This document shows positions 18,835-27,596 of a DNA stretch of 64,000 bases, piece after piece. The notes beneath the pieces are model-generated. The model was given only the letters and a program-made list of their open reading frames with translations, had not been told where the DNA came from and searched no databases. Both the position numbers and the translations under genes were made by a program. Every line of letters begins with the position of its first letter. Positions within the stretch are counted from its first letter, which is position 1. The stretch lies in NCBI RefSeq assembly GCF_011064615.1, contig NZ_JAALJH010000056.1, positions 1 to 64,000 on the forward strand. The letters run 5' to 3'. The stretch is from Aquisphaera insulae (GTDB lineage Bacteria > Planctomycetota > Planctomycetia > Isosphaerales > Isosphaeraceae).

Positions 18835-18866
18835 GCATGGAGTTGCCCGCACGGGCAACTCCATGC
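18835..18866. terminator. Perfect 15-bp inverted repeat between convergent genes
   Basis: GCATGGAGTTGCCCG, two bases, then its exact reverse complement forms a 15-bp stem. It lies between the PEP-CTERM gene (plus, ends 18732) and the ELW-repeat gene (minus, ends 18910). A pyrimidine-rich tract with TTTT follows on the plus strand. This is the expected place and shape for a bidirectional terminator. Confidence 0.75.
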
Positions 18867-18909
18867 TCTCCTTTTCTCCCGATGATACGATCCCAACCGG
18901 GATTCTCGC

Positions 18910-20286
18910 CTATCGAATGATCCAGAGTCGCTTGGAGTGGGTCGCGTCGGTCGCCATGAAGAAGAGCAACCCGGAGTTGACGACGACATTGCTTGGATTC
19001 GAGCTCATCGTCCCCGCGTAGGTGTCCTGCAAGAGCGAGGTGCCCGCGGAGGTGCCGTCGCTCTTCCACATCTCGACCCCATAGGTCGGCGTTGAAGCGG
19101 AGAAGTAGAGCGTTCCGTTCACGTAGCTCAGTTGTGACGGGCATGACCCGCCGAGGCCGCTGAAGATGTCCTTCACCAGGGTCGTGCCGGCGGCGGTGCC
19201 GTCGCTCTTCCATAGCTCGGTACCTTGCGACCCGTTGTCGGCCGCGAAATAGACCGTGCCTCCCACGGCCAGGATGTTGTTCGGCTTGGAGTCGCCCGCT
19301 CCGGGGTTGATATCCTTGACCATCACGGTGCCGGCCCCGGTCCCGTCACTCTTCCACAGCTCCCGCCCGTTCGTGCCGTCCGTCGCACTGAAGTAGAGAT
19401 TGCCGTTGACGTTGGTCAGCCAACTGGGCGATGACGATCCCGCCCCCGCGACGAGGTCCTTGACCATGACGGTGCCGGTGGCGGTGCCGTCGCTCTTCCA
19501 CAGCTCGACCCCGCTGGACCCGTTGTTGGCCGTGAAGAAGACGGTCCCGTTGACATTCGTCAGCCCGGAGGGGAAGGAGCCGGTGATCCCCGGGAGGATA
19601 TCCTTCACCTGGGTCGTACCGGCGGCGGTGCCGTCGGAGATCCACAACTCATTCCCCTGCAATCCGCCATTCGCCACGAACATGAGCCGCGACCCGAATG
19701 CGGTCAAGTTCGTCGGGAACGAGCTGCCGAGGTTCCCGGGATTGATGTCCTTGACCATGACGGTGCCGGCGGCTGTGCCGTCGCTCTTCCACAGCTCGGT
19801 GCCGGCGCTCGGGGTATAGGCGGAATAGTAGACCGTTCCGTTGACGTTGACCAGGTTCTGGGGGTTGGATCCGGAGGTCGCGGGCGCCACATCCTTGACC
19901 AGGGTCGTTCCCGCCGAGGTGCCGTCGCTCTTCCACAGCTCGAAGCCGTGCAACGGGTCGAAGGCGGAGAAATACAACGTGTTGCCGACGGCGCGCATGT
20001 TGGACGGCATCGACCCCCGGAGTCCGGGGTTGATGTCCGCGACCATGGCGGTGCCGACGGTGGTGCCGTCGCTCTTCCACAACTCCTGGCCGTGCACGCC
20101 GTCATCGGCGACGAAGAACAGATTCGAGCCCGCGGCCACCGCTCCCCCGGATAGCGTCGCCGGGAGGTCGATCGGGGCCACCGAGAGGAGGCTCCTCGTC
20201 TCGAGCGACTCGAGGGCGGGCGTCCGACGCCGACGCGCTTTCTGCGGCCCGTAGGAGCGGAAATTCGGCTTCAAGGATTCAAACAC
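18910..20286 (-). CDS. ELW-repeat surface protein with LEPR-XLL N-terminus
   Basis: A 458-residue protein built of eight full repeats of about 48 residues, each containing ELWKSDGT or a close variant followed by xAGTxxVKDI. The ninth is cut short at RLWIIR. This is the ELWxxDGT repeat family, usually predicted to form beta-propellers. Before the repeats is RRRRTPALESLETRSLLS, the planctomycete LEPR-XLL motif seen at the N-terminus of exported giant proteins. GTG 20286 is preceded by GGGAG at 8 bases spacing; a second GTG at 20322 is possible but has no such site. It is probably surface or extracellular; binding partner unknown. It ends toward the hairpin at 18835-18866. Confidence 0.85.
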   Translation of the reverse strand: MFESLKPNFRSYGPQKARRRRTPALESLETRSLLSVAPIDLPATLSGGAVAAGSNLFFVADDGVHGQELWKSDGTTVGTAMVADINPGLRGSMPSNMRAVGNTLYFSAFDPLHGFELWKSDGTSAGTTLVKDVAPATSGSNPQNLVNVNGTVYYSAYTPSAGTELWKSDGTAAGTVMVKDINPGNLGSSFPTNLTAFGSRLMFVANGGLQGNELWISDGTAAGTTQVKDILPGITGSFPSGLTNVNGTVFFTANNGSSGVELWKSDGTATGTVMVKDLVAGAGSSSPSWLTNVNGNLYFSATDGTNGRELWKSDGTGAGTVMVKDINPGAGDSKPNNILAVGGTVYFAADNGSQGTELWKSDGTAAGTTLVKDIFSGLGGSCPSQLSYVNGTLYFSASTPTYGVEMWKSDGTSAGTSLLQDTYAGTMSSNPSNVVVNSGLLFFMATDATHSKRLWIIR

Positions 20287-21426
20287 GTATGCGTCTCCCG
20301 TCGTCGAGCTGGAGCGATCCACGCTCGAGGGTCACTCGGTGGTGTCGGTGGAATCGGGAAAATTAACCCGCCGGGGGGAGCCGTCCTCGGCCCTCGAGAC
20401 TGGTTGCGCCGGGATCGAAACGTGGATCTCGACGCGAGACTGCAAGCTGTCATCACCCTGGACTTGCCGTGGACCGGGCGATGGGTCGGGCGCGGCATAC
20501 CTGTCGGAAACATAGGTCACGCCCGCCGTTCCCTCGCGGCCCTTTCGCGGAACGGCCCCAGACTATGCGGCCCTCCCCGACCCATGTCAACCAAAAAAGA
20601 GAAAACTTCTAGATAAAAGCGAGTTCGTACCTACTCGTACTATTATGAGTAAATGCATTCGAGATGTCGTCCCGGCGTGGCTTGCCGGCGGGCCGGGGGC
20701 CCGGCCGAGGATCGGAATAGTCCGCCGATCGTCGGCGGGCTACGTGCTAGATGTCGTGCCTTGAGGCTAAGCGTGATCTTGCGTGTCGCGGATGGGAGCG
20801 GCTCGGCTCTCGTCGAATCCCGACGACGCGTCGGGGACCCGCCGCGTCCCGTCGTCCCGCCGACGGACCCTCCTGCGAGTCGATCGCGACTTCCCGCCTC
20901 GTCGCGACGCGGTATGTTCGCTGGACAACATGAGCATCATTGCACTCTTGCGTGCAGGGCCGAGGCCTTCCTTCGACCCGGCCCACGCATCGTGGAGGTG
21001 AGGATGCACCCGCCGCTGGGCCGGGGTGCCTTCACGGATGGAACGCGGCTCGGTAAGGAGGCATCAGGCTGCTTTGCATGGTGCCGGCACGTCGACGCCG
21101 CCCGGGGCGGTGCGGTACGCCATCAGTGAGCCGGCATGGATGGCATCCCTCTGGGGGCGTGCCACGGGACGTTGCGACGACGAGTATCTTGCCGCGACGA
21201 GTCGTTGTCAAGCAGCTATAGACAAATCTTCGAAGATCAAACGTTATCATTCTTTAGCATCAAACATAGTATCTACCAAGGGTGATGCGATCTCGTCGTT
21301 CATCGCTGCCTCCATCGTCGTGCCGCGGCGCGAGCGTCCCCGGGGACCAGGCGGGATCGCGGTCGCATGCGCGGCACACCGGCCCTCCCGAGCCGAGGGG
21401 ATTCGCGATCGACGTTCGTCGGCGAC
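20287..21426. other. 1.1-kb region without a convincing gene
   Basis: Open frames here lack family signals and look like chance products of GC-rich DNA. Two A/T-rich patches stand out: 20580-20660, with the imperfect inverted repeat TACTC/GAGTA around 20632-20651, and 21210-21280, with a perfect 12-base palindrome ATCTTCGAAGAT at 21226-21237. The left end should contain the promoter of the ELW-repeat gene. I see no transposase remnant, tRNA or recognisable RNA. Confidence 0.45.
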
Positions 21427-21864
21427 TCAGATGTGGTCCAGCCGCTCCGGGCGGACGATCGCCTCGGCCTCGATCTCGATCATCGCCGCGTCGTCGATGA
21501 GCCGCGAGACCTCCACCATGGTCAGGGCCGGCCGGATCTGGCCGAAATACTGGCCGTGGACCTCGCCGACGTCCTTCCACTGGCTGATGTCGGTCACGAA
21601 GATCCGGGTCCGGATGATGTCCGTCGTCTTGCCGCCGAGGGCCTCGACCGCCGCGATGACGATGTCGAGCGCCCGCCTGGCCTGGCCCTTGATGTTCGGG
21701 GCGTAGTGGCCGTCGGCCTCCAGGCCCACCGTGCCGGTCACGGCGATCAGGTCCCCCGCGCGGACCGCCCGCGAGTAGCCGATCGTGGCCTCCCAGGGGG
21801 ATCCGCTCGAGGCGCACGGGCGGCCGTTCCGTTCGGTTACGCTGATCTTGACGTTCTGGGTCAT
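21427..21864 (-). CDS. RidA/YjgF family protein, non-canonical subfamily
   Basis: A 145-residue protein with the RidA (YjgF/YER057c/UK114) fold: an N-terminal segment SRAVRAGDLIAVTGTVG, then ALDIVIAAVEALGGKTTDIIRTRIFVTDI, and the C-terminal strand MIEIEAEAIV. Family members are trimers, and the archetype hydrolyses reactive enamines and imines. In archetypal RidA the arginine after PA (Arg105) binds the substrate carboxylate. Here the equivalent reads RPALTMVEVSRL, with leucine in that place, so classical imine deaminase activity is doubtful and a different Rid subfamily is likely. GGAG lies 9 bases before ATG. It is divergent from the J-like/FnIII protein gene. Confidence 0.85.
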   Translation of the reverse strand: MTQNVKISVTERNGRPCASSGSPWEATIGYSRAVRAGDLIAVTGTVGLEADGHYAPNIKGQARRALDIVIAAVEALGGKTTDIIRTRIFVTDISQWKDVGEVHGQYFGQIRPALTMVEVSRLIDDAAMIEIEAEAIVRPERLDHI

Positions 21865-22080
21865 CGAGGGGACTCCGGGTGGTGTGGCCGGCCGGTCGGG
21901 GGCGGCGTGACGGGACGGGGAATGTCCCCCAGGTTAGCGGTGGGAGAACTCGACGGCAATGGCCCTCGCGGGCTGGACGTTTCGCACCGGACCTTCGAAA
22001 ATACCAGCCGACGGACCGTCGTCGAACGGATCGGCCAGGGACGCAACCGGGGGATCGAGCGGAAGGCTTCGTCCACGAGC

Positions 22081-25000
22081 ATGGTGCCGGACTACTACGC
22101 CAGGCTGGGGGTCGATCCGAGGGCGACGACGGCCGAGATCGAGGCCGCGCTTCGGAAGCGTCAGCCCGCGTGGTCGATGGGGACGAGGAACCCGAAGACC
22201 CGGCACGCGAACCAGCTCTATCTCGACGAGGTCCCGGCCCTCCGCCGCGCCCTCCTCGGCGGGCCGGAGGCGCGGGCGTCCTACGACGCGGACCTCGCCG
22301 CGGTCGAGATCGCGGTGCGGGAGGAGAAGCTCGACCGGCTCCAACGGCGGATCCGGCTCCGGTCGGCCAAGGGGGGGCTTACGGCCGACGATCGCGGCCT
22401 GCTCCGCGAGGAGGCCGGACGCCTCGGCCTCGACGACCAGGCCCTGGAGCGGCTGACCCGGAACATCCCCGACCTCCTCCCGCAGGTCCGGATGGACGAC
22501 GCACCGGAGGAGGACGAGGGCCCCGCCGACGTCCTCGACCCCTCGACGCGGAGGCAAATCCACGCCGCGCTCGAACACCTCGGCCGCCGCAACCTGTACG
22601 ACGCGCTCGACCTGCCGCGCGAGGCGCCCGCCTCGATCGTGGCCGCCAGGGCCGACGAGGAGCGACAACGCTGGATGCGGAAGGCCCAGGTGACGGCGGA
22701 GAAGACCGCGTGGCTCGAGGCCATCTCGCACGCCCAGTCGCACCTCACCACGCCCAGGGAGAGGGCCCGCTACGACCGCACGCTGGACCATGAGTCCGAG
22801 GAACGGTTCGAAGAGGTCACGGGGTTCGCCCTGAGGGGGCTGACGCGGCTCGATGCCGGCACCCGCGAGGCGCTCCTCGCGGAGGCGGCCGCGCTGGGCG
22901 TTCGGGCGGACCGGGCCGATCGCCTCCTGCGGCGGGCCTGCCGCAAGCTGGGGATCGCGCAGGACGGCGGCGCCGTGGCTCCGGCCGGACCGGCGGCGCG
23001 CGCGGGAGCCGCTGCCAGGGCCGCCGGGCCGGAGAGCTATCCCCAGGTCCGTTGCCGGAGCTGCTCCGGCCTGACCGAGCTGAGCCCGACGGCCCGGCGC
23101 TCCGGGGCGGCTCGCTGCCGGCACTGCGGGGCGACGCTGCGGTGGGACTGCCCCGTCTGCCGCCGGAATCACGGGATCGACCGGGCGAAGTGCGATTGCG
23201 GCTTCCCGCTGGCACTCCGCGAGCCCGTCGTGCGTCACGTGGCCGCCGCGCAGCAGGCCTTCCGCCGCCACGACCTGGCCGTGTCGCGCGAGCACCTGGA
23301 GCAGGTCCAGCGATACGCCCCCAACCACCCGGGGGCGAGGAACGGGCTCGAGAAGATCCGCGAGCGGCAGGCGGCCATCGAGCAGGTCCGGATGGCCTGC
23401 GAGCTGGCGCTGGCCGGCCGTCGGCTGGCCGCGGCGAGGCGCGCGGCGGACGCCTGGCGGCGGCTGGACGACCCGGCCAATCCCGAGATTCGCCAGGCGT
23501 GGAAGGCGATCGGCGAGGGACTTCGACAGGCCGAGTCCCTGGCGGCCCGAGGCCGGGCCCTCGAACGGGTCGATCCGTCGGCGGCGCGGGCCCTTTACAG
23601 GAGGAGCCTGGAGGTTGCCGCGGATCTCCCCGAGGCCCTGGCGGGACTTCAGCGGTGCCCGCCGGATGGGCCGACCGGCCTGCGCGCACAGTCCCTCGGG
23701 GACCGAATCCGCCTGTGGTGGACTCCCCCCGCGCCCGATGGCCTGGGGCCGCTGACCTTCGCGATCGTCCGGAAGCGGGGCGGCATCCCGGAACAGCCCG
23801 GCGACGGCACGAGGATCGCGGAGGTCTCCACCTGCGAATACGACGACCGGCACGTCCGGCCGGGCGAGTCCGTCGGCTATGCGGTCCTCGGCAAGCGAGG
23901 GGAGGCGGAGTCGCTGGCCGCCGTGGCCGTCGGCCCGGTCGTCTACCTCCCCGACGTCGAGGATGTCCGGGTCGAGCCGCGCCAGTCCGAGGTGGAGCTC
24001 TCGTGGATCCCGCCCCACGGCGTCTTCGAGGTCCGCGTCGTCCGCAAGCTGGGCTCTCCCCCCGAGGGCCCGCGCGACGGCACGAGGATCCCCGCCGCGC
24101 TCGACCACGCGGTGGATGCGGACGCCCGGCCAACCGACGGGTCGATCGTCCATTACGGGATCTACGCCATCTACCGGGCGTCGGAAGGCCGGCGCTACCC
24201 GTCCCCGGGCGTCCTGGCGACGGCCGGCCGGCAGGATCTGTCGCCGCCGATGGGGGCCCCGCGGCTCTCCCGAGGCCCGGGACGTTCGGTCGTCCTCGAC
24301 TGGGTCGATCCGCCTCGCGGATCGGTGCGGATCCTCCGGACACTCCGGCCGCTCCCCTTCCCCCCCGGCGCGCGGATCCGGATCGAGGACGCGGAGCCGC
24401 TCGGCTCCTGGGTGGCCCTGACCGGGCCGAACCGCGCGGAGGATCCCGACCCGCCGGCCGTCGCCTGCTACTACACGGCAACCGTCGCGATCGGCACGAC
24501 CCTGACCCTCGGCGGCACGGCGGTCGCCAGCCAGGTCGCCGAGCCGTCCGACCTCCGCGCCACCCGATCCGGCACGCCATCGGTCAACGGATCGGCCGGC
24601 GTGCGGGTTTCGCTCCGCTGGATCTGGCCCCCGAGTGCGACCGGCACCCGGCTGGCCGCCCGCTGGGGGGCTCCCCCGGACGGCCCCGACGATCCGCGAT
24701 CGATCGCGACGACCGTGCTTCGCGAGGACTACGATCGGCACGGCTCGTGGTCGCTGAGCCTCCCCGCGACCGGCCCGCGGACGCCCGCCTCCAGGCCGGA
24801 CGACCGCGCCGACGGCGGCGTCAACGGCCATGCGACGGGGGCCGTCGCCGCTGCCGTTGCGGTTCATCCGCCCCTGGATCGCTGGTACATCACCGCGTAC
24901 ACGGTCCTCGATCAGGGCGGAGAGCTCGCCTTCTCCGCGGGCCACGAGCCGTCCGCGACGACCACCGTTCCGGGCCCGCACCCCGAGATCACGATCCGCT

Positions 25001-25305
25001 ATGCCCTCAAGCGGCCGTGGCTTCCCGGCAGGCCCTGGTCGCTGACCCTGTCCACGGAGCCGCCCGGGGAGCCGATCCCCCCCATGGTGCTGGTCGCCAA
25101 CCTCCGGGCCATCCCGCTCTCCACCGAGGATGGCGAGGTCATCGCCCGCTTCCCGGCCGGCCGCGACGGTGCCAGCCATCCCATCCGCACCGCCTTCCCG
25201 CTCGGTCGATCGGGCGTCCGAGCCTTCATCGATCCCCTCGCCGACCCCGCCTCCATCCCCCCCATCCGGCTCCGCCACCCCGAGGACGGCGCCACCCGCG
25301 CCTGA
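22081..25305 (+). CDS. Large protein with two J-like segments, two zinc ribbons and FnIII-like domains
   Basis: A 1074-residue, apparently cytoplasmic protein with no signal peptide. The N-terminus (1-75) looks like a DnaJ domain: YYARLGVDPRATTAEIEAAL, then PEARASYD. A second J-like unit spans about 152-238 (YDALDLPREAP, then PRERARYDRTL). Neither has the HPD tripeptide needed to stimulate Hsp70. Two zinc ribbons follow, with cysteines C325/C328, C346/C349, C357/C360 and C371/C373. Then comes a helical TPR-like segment (about 385-520) and several fibronectin III-like domains from about 530 to the end (for example IRLWWTPPAPDGLGPLTFAI and VELSWIPPHGVFEVRVV). I do not recognise a named family. 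Position 22081 is the first start that gives the J-like N-terminus, although the frame is open upstream. The unknown gene at 25539 follows on the same strand. Confidence 0.75.
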   Translation: MVPDYYARLGVDPRATTAEIEAALRKRQPAWSMGTRNPKTRHANQLYLDEVPALRRALLGGPEARASYDADLAAVEIAVREEKLDRLQRRIRLRSAKGGLTADDRGLLREEAGRLGLDDQALERLTRNIPDLLPQVRMDDAPEEDEGPADVLDPSTRRQIHAALEHLGRRNLYDALDLPREAPASIVAARADEERQRWMRKAQVTAEKTAWLEAISHAQSHLTTPRERARYDRTLDHESEERFEEVTGFALRGLTRLDAGTREALLAEAAALGVRADRADRLLRRACRKLGIAQDGGAVAPAGPAARAGAAARAAGPESYPQVRCRSCSGLTELSPTARRSGAARCRHCGATLRWDCPVCRRNHGIDRAKCDCGFPLALREPVVRHVAAAQQAFRRHDLAVSREHLEQVQRYAPNHPGARNGLEKIRERQAAIEQVRMACELALAGRRLAAARRAADAWRRLDDPANPEIRQAWKAIGEGLRQAESLAARGRALERVDPSAARALYRRSLEVAADLPEALAGLQRCPPDGPTGLRAQSLGDRIRLWWTPPAPDGLGPLTFAIVRKRGGIPEQPGDGTRIAEVSTCEYDDRHVRPGESVGYAVLGKRGEAESLAAVAVGPVVYLPDVEDVRVEPRQSEVELSWIPPHGVFEVRVVRKLGSPPEGPRDGTRIPAALDHAVDADARPTDGSIVHYGIYAIYRASEGRRYPSPGVLATAGRQDLSPPMGAPRLSRGPGRSVVLDWVDPPRGSVRILRTLRPLPFPPGARIRIEDAEPLGSWVALTGPNRAEDPDPPAVACYYTATVAIGTTLTLGGTAVASQVAEPSDLRATRSGTPSVNGSAGVRVSLRWIWPPSATGTRLAARWGAPPDGPDDPRSIATTVLREDYDRHGSWSLSLPATGPRTPASRPDDRADGGVNGHATGAVAAAVAVHPPLDRWYITAYTVLDQGGELAFSAGHEPSATTTVPGPHPEITIRYALKRPWLPGRPWSLTLSTEPPGEPIPPMVLVANLRAIPLSTEDGEVIARFPAGRDGASHPIRTAFPLGRSGVRAFIDPLADPASIPPIRLRHPEDGATRA

Positions 25306-25538
25306 CGCCGGTACAGGCCCTTCAGGTGCGCCGGAGTGTTTGCCTAATTCCTTTCTGGAAAACAGTTTGTGATTGTGAAGTCGGTCCACTCCAGGGATTC
25401 GTTTCGCCCCGTTCCGGGTTCTGATAGGATAGACGACTTGCACCTAACCCTTCTCGAATCAGGTCGCCCTCGGGCGAGGATCTCCCCCGCGACGGCACTG
25501 GCGTCGCACTTGCCCAGGGACGCATCGGGACGACACGG

Positions 25539-26282
25539 ATGAATCCATACAGCAACGACGCCGACGATTTTTACGTCAATGTTCATCTGAATACCGAGAT
25601 GGAGCTGCCGACGAACCGGGACACCGTGCTCCATTTCTTTGAGCAGATGAAGAAGGGGTTCCCGGACTTGCGGAACTTCCACACGAGGGAGAACGGCGAC
25701 CTCGTGCTGGAGGGGGACAAGGAGAAGGCGGCCTACCGGTGGGTCTCGATCGAGCCGAGGCGGCTTTGCAGCGGCCACACCAATCCGGAATCGATGGATG
25801 AGGCCTACCGGCAGCACGAGCTGCTGCTGGACCTGGCGCCGCCCCTGCTGACGATCAGCCTGCTGGACTGCGAGGCGCTCGACGTCATGTATGGGTTCGA
25901 CTTCACCTACGAGGGGAACCACGACGAGGTGGTGACCGAGGCCCTGGGGGTGGGCAACGCGATCGAGGGCCTGCTCGAGCTGCCCCGGACCCGGGTGATC
26001 AACTTCGAGCCCTCGATCACGCTGGCGCTCGACGAGTCGTGCCAGCTCCAGTGCCGGCTCTCGATCGAGACCCGGACGAACACGTTCCAGGTCCGGAGCA
26101 ACGAATTCGCGGACGATCAGCTCAGCGTCTATTTCACGATCCGGCAATACTGGGGCGCCGGCCCGGACCGGAGCTTCGTGGAGTCGTTCCGCCGCCAGAA
26201 GGAGGTCGGCGAGGAGATCCTCCGCCGCTCCGTGATCCCGCGGATCGTCCGCCCGCTGGCCCAGGTGATCGCCTCGCGCTAA
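25539..26282 (+). CDS. Conserved-looking protein of unknown function
   Basis: A 247-residue soluble protein without signal peptide or transmembrane helix. Composition and codon use match neighbouring real genes. It is acidic and mixed alpha/beta, with segments such as RDTVLHFFEQMKKGFPDL, LEGDKEKAAYRWVSIEPRRL and a C-terminal helix VGEEILRRSVIPRIVRPLAQ. I do not recognise the family. The aminotransferase starts 34 bases after its stop, so the two are probably co-transcribed. The 233-base gap upstream, which has an A/T-rich part around 25345-25380, should hold its promoter. Confidence 0.7.
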   Translation: MNPYSNDADDFYVNVHLNTEMELPTNRDTVLHFFEQMKKGFPDLRNFHTRENGDLVLEGDKEKAAYRWVSIEPRRLCSGHTNPESMDEAYRQHELLLDLAPPLLTISLLDCEALDVMYGFDFTYEGNHDEVVTEALGVGNAIEGLLELPRTRVINFEPSITLALDESCQLQCRLSIETRTNTFQVRSNEFADDQLSVYFTIRQYWGAGPDRSFVESFRRQKEVGEEILRRSVIPRIVRPLAQVIASR

Positions 26283-26316
26283 GGGGCGATTTGGCCCGTC
26301 TCAGGAAGTCGCAGCC

Positions 26317-27579
26317 ATGATCCGACTCAGTGAGCTTGCTCGCAACCTGACCGCGGAGACGGCGTTCACGGTCCTGGCCCTGGCCCGCGCGCTCAAGGCA
26401 CGGGGCAAGGACGTGGTCGAGCTGGAGATCGGCGATAGCCCCTTCCCGACCACCCCGCACGCCCGGGAGGCGGGCATCCGCGCGATCGAGGAAGGCTTGA
26501 CGGGGTACGGTCCCAGCCTGGGCCTGCCGGGGTTCCGCGAGGCGGCGGCGCGGATCGCGTCCGAGGAGTTCGGCTACGCGGCTACGGCGGAGAACATCGT
26601 AGTGGCCTCCGGCGCCAAGCCGTTCGAGCAGTACTTCGCCGAGGCCCTCCTGGACCCGGGGGACGGCGTCCTGATTTTCAGCCCGCACTTCCCCACGTAT
26701 ATCCCGAACCTTCAGCGGCGGCAGGCCCGAGCGGTGGTCGTCCCGCTGCGGGTCGAGGATGCCTTCCGACCCCGCGCCGAGGATGTCCGCCGGTTCGTCG
26801 AGACCGACCCGAAGCCGCGGGCCATCTTCCTGAACTCCCCCCACAACCCCACGGGGGGCGTGGCCACGCCGGCGGACCTGGCGGCCATCGCCGACGTGGT
26901 CCGCGGGACGGACGTGATGGTCTTCTCCGACGAGCCGTACTGCCACATGGTCTGGTCCGGGAAACACGCCTCGATCCTGGCCCAGCCGGGCATGTTCGAG
27001 AACGTGGTGGCGGCCTACACGTTCAGCAAGTCGTACAGCATGAGCGGCTGGCGGATCGGATTCGCCGTCGCCCACCCGGAGGTCGTGGAGGCGATCGGCA
27101 AGCTGATCAACACGACCGCCTCGTGCAGCCCCCCGTTCGTCCAGTGGGCCGCCGAGGCGGCGCTCCGGCTCGACCGGCCGGCGCGCGAGGACTACATGGG
27201 CCGCTTCCGTGCCAAGGTCGAGCGGCTCTCCGAGGGGCTGAAGCGCGTGGAGGGCCTGAGCGTGGCCATGCCGGCCGGGACGTTCTATGTCTTCCCGGAC
27301 GTCCGCCGGATCTGCAACGCGCTCGGGATCACGTCGCACGGGCTGGCCCTCTACCTGCTGGAGGGCGCGGACGACGCATTCGGCGTCGCCTGCCTGGGCG
27401 GCGAGTGCTTCGGCGAGGCCGGCGCGGGGTTCCTGAGATTCAGTTGCGCGGAGCCCGACGAGCGGATCGACCAGGCGGTCGCGTTCCTGCCCGAGGCGCT
27501 CGGCCGCAAGGACCGCGTGCGGCGCTATCTCGACGCGAATCCGGCCCACGTGCTGCGTGAACCCTACCCGGTGGATTGA
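26317..27579 (+). CDS. PLP-dependent class I/II aminotransferase
   Basis: A 420-residue fold-type I PLP enzyme. The cofactor lysine is K238 in FSKSYSMSGWRIGF, the typical SxSxxMxGWRxG context of aspartate-type aminotransferases. Also present are FLNSPHNPTGGV (the Asn that contacts PLP), MVFSDEPYCHMVW (the Asp and Tyr) and the C-terminal FLRFSCAEPDERI with the substrate-binding arginine. Length is normal for subgroup I-gamma enzymes. The amino acid substrate cannot be deduced. AGGAAG precedes the ATG. The DNA glycosylase gene begins 17 bases after the stop. Confidence 0.9.
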   Translation: MIRLSELARNLTAETAFTVLALARALKARGKDVVELEIGDSPFPTTPHAREAGIRAIEEGLTGYGPSLGLPGFREAAARIASEEFGYAATAENIVVASGAKPFEQYFAEALLDPGDGVLIFSPHFPTYIPNLQRRQARAVVVPLRVEDAFRPRAEDVRRFVETDPKPRAIFLNSPHNPTGGVATPADLAAIADVVRGTDVMVFSDEPYCHMVWSGKHASILAQPGMFENVVAAYTFSKSYSMSGWRIGFAVAHPEVVEAIGKLINTTASCSPPFVQWAAEAALRLDRPAREDYMGRFRAKVERLSEGLKRVEGLSVAMPAGTFYVFPDVRRICNALGITSHGLALYLLEGADDAFGVACLGGECFGEAGAGFLRFSCAEPDERIDQAVAFLPEALGRKDRVRRYLDANPAHVLREPYPVD

Positions 27580-27596
27580 GCAGGCGAGACCCGTCC

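Noticed and set aside
20653-21129. Plus-strand frame of 158 codons in the region before RidA
   Set aside because: Arg/Pro-rich with scattered Cys and His, no domain and no plausible start context; considered a chance frame.
21934-25443. Long minus-strand open frame opposite the J-like/zinc-ribbon protein
   Set aside because: The plus-strand protein has paired cysteines and recognisable folds; the antisense frame is Arg/Gly/Pro-rich without motifs.
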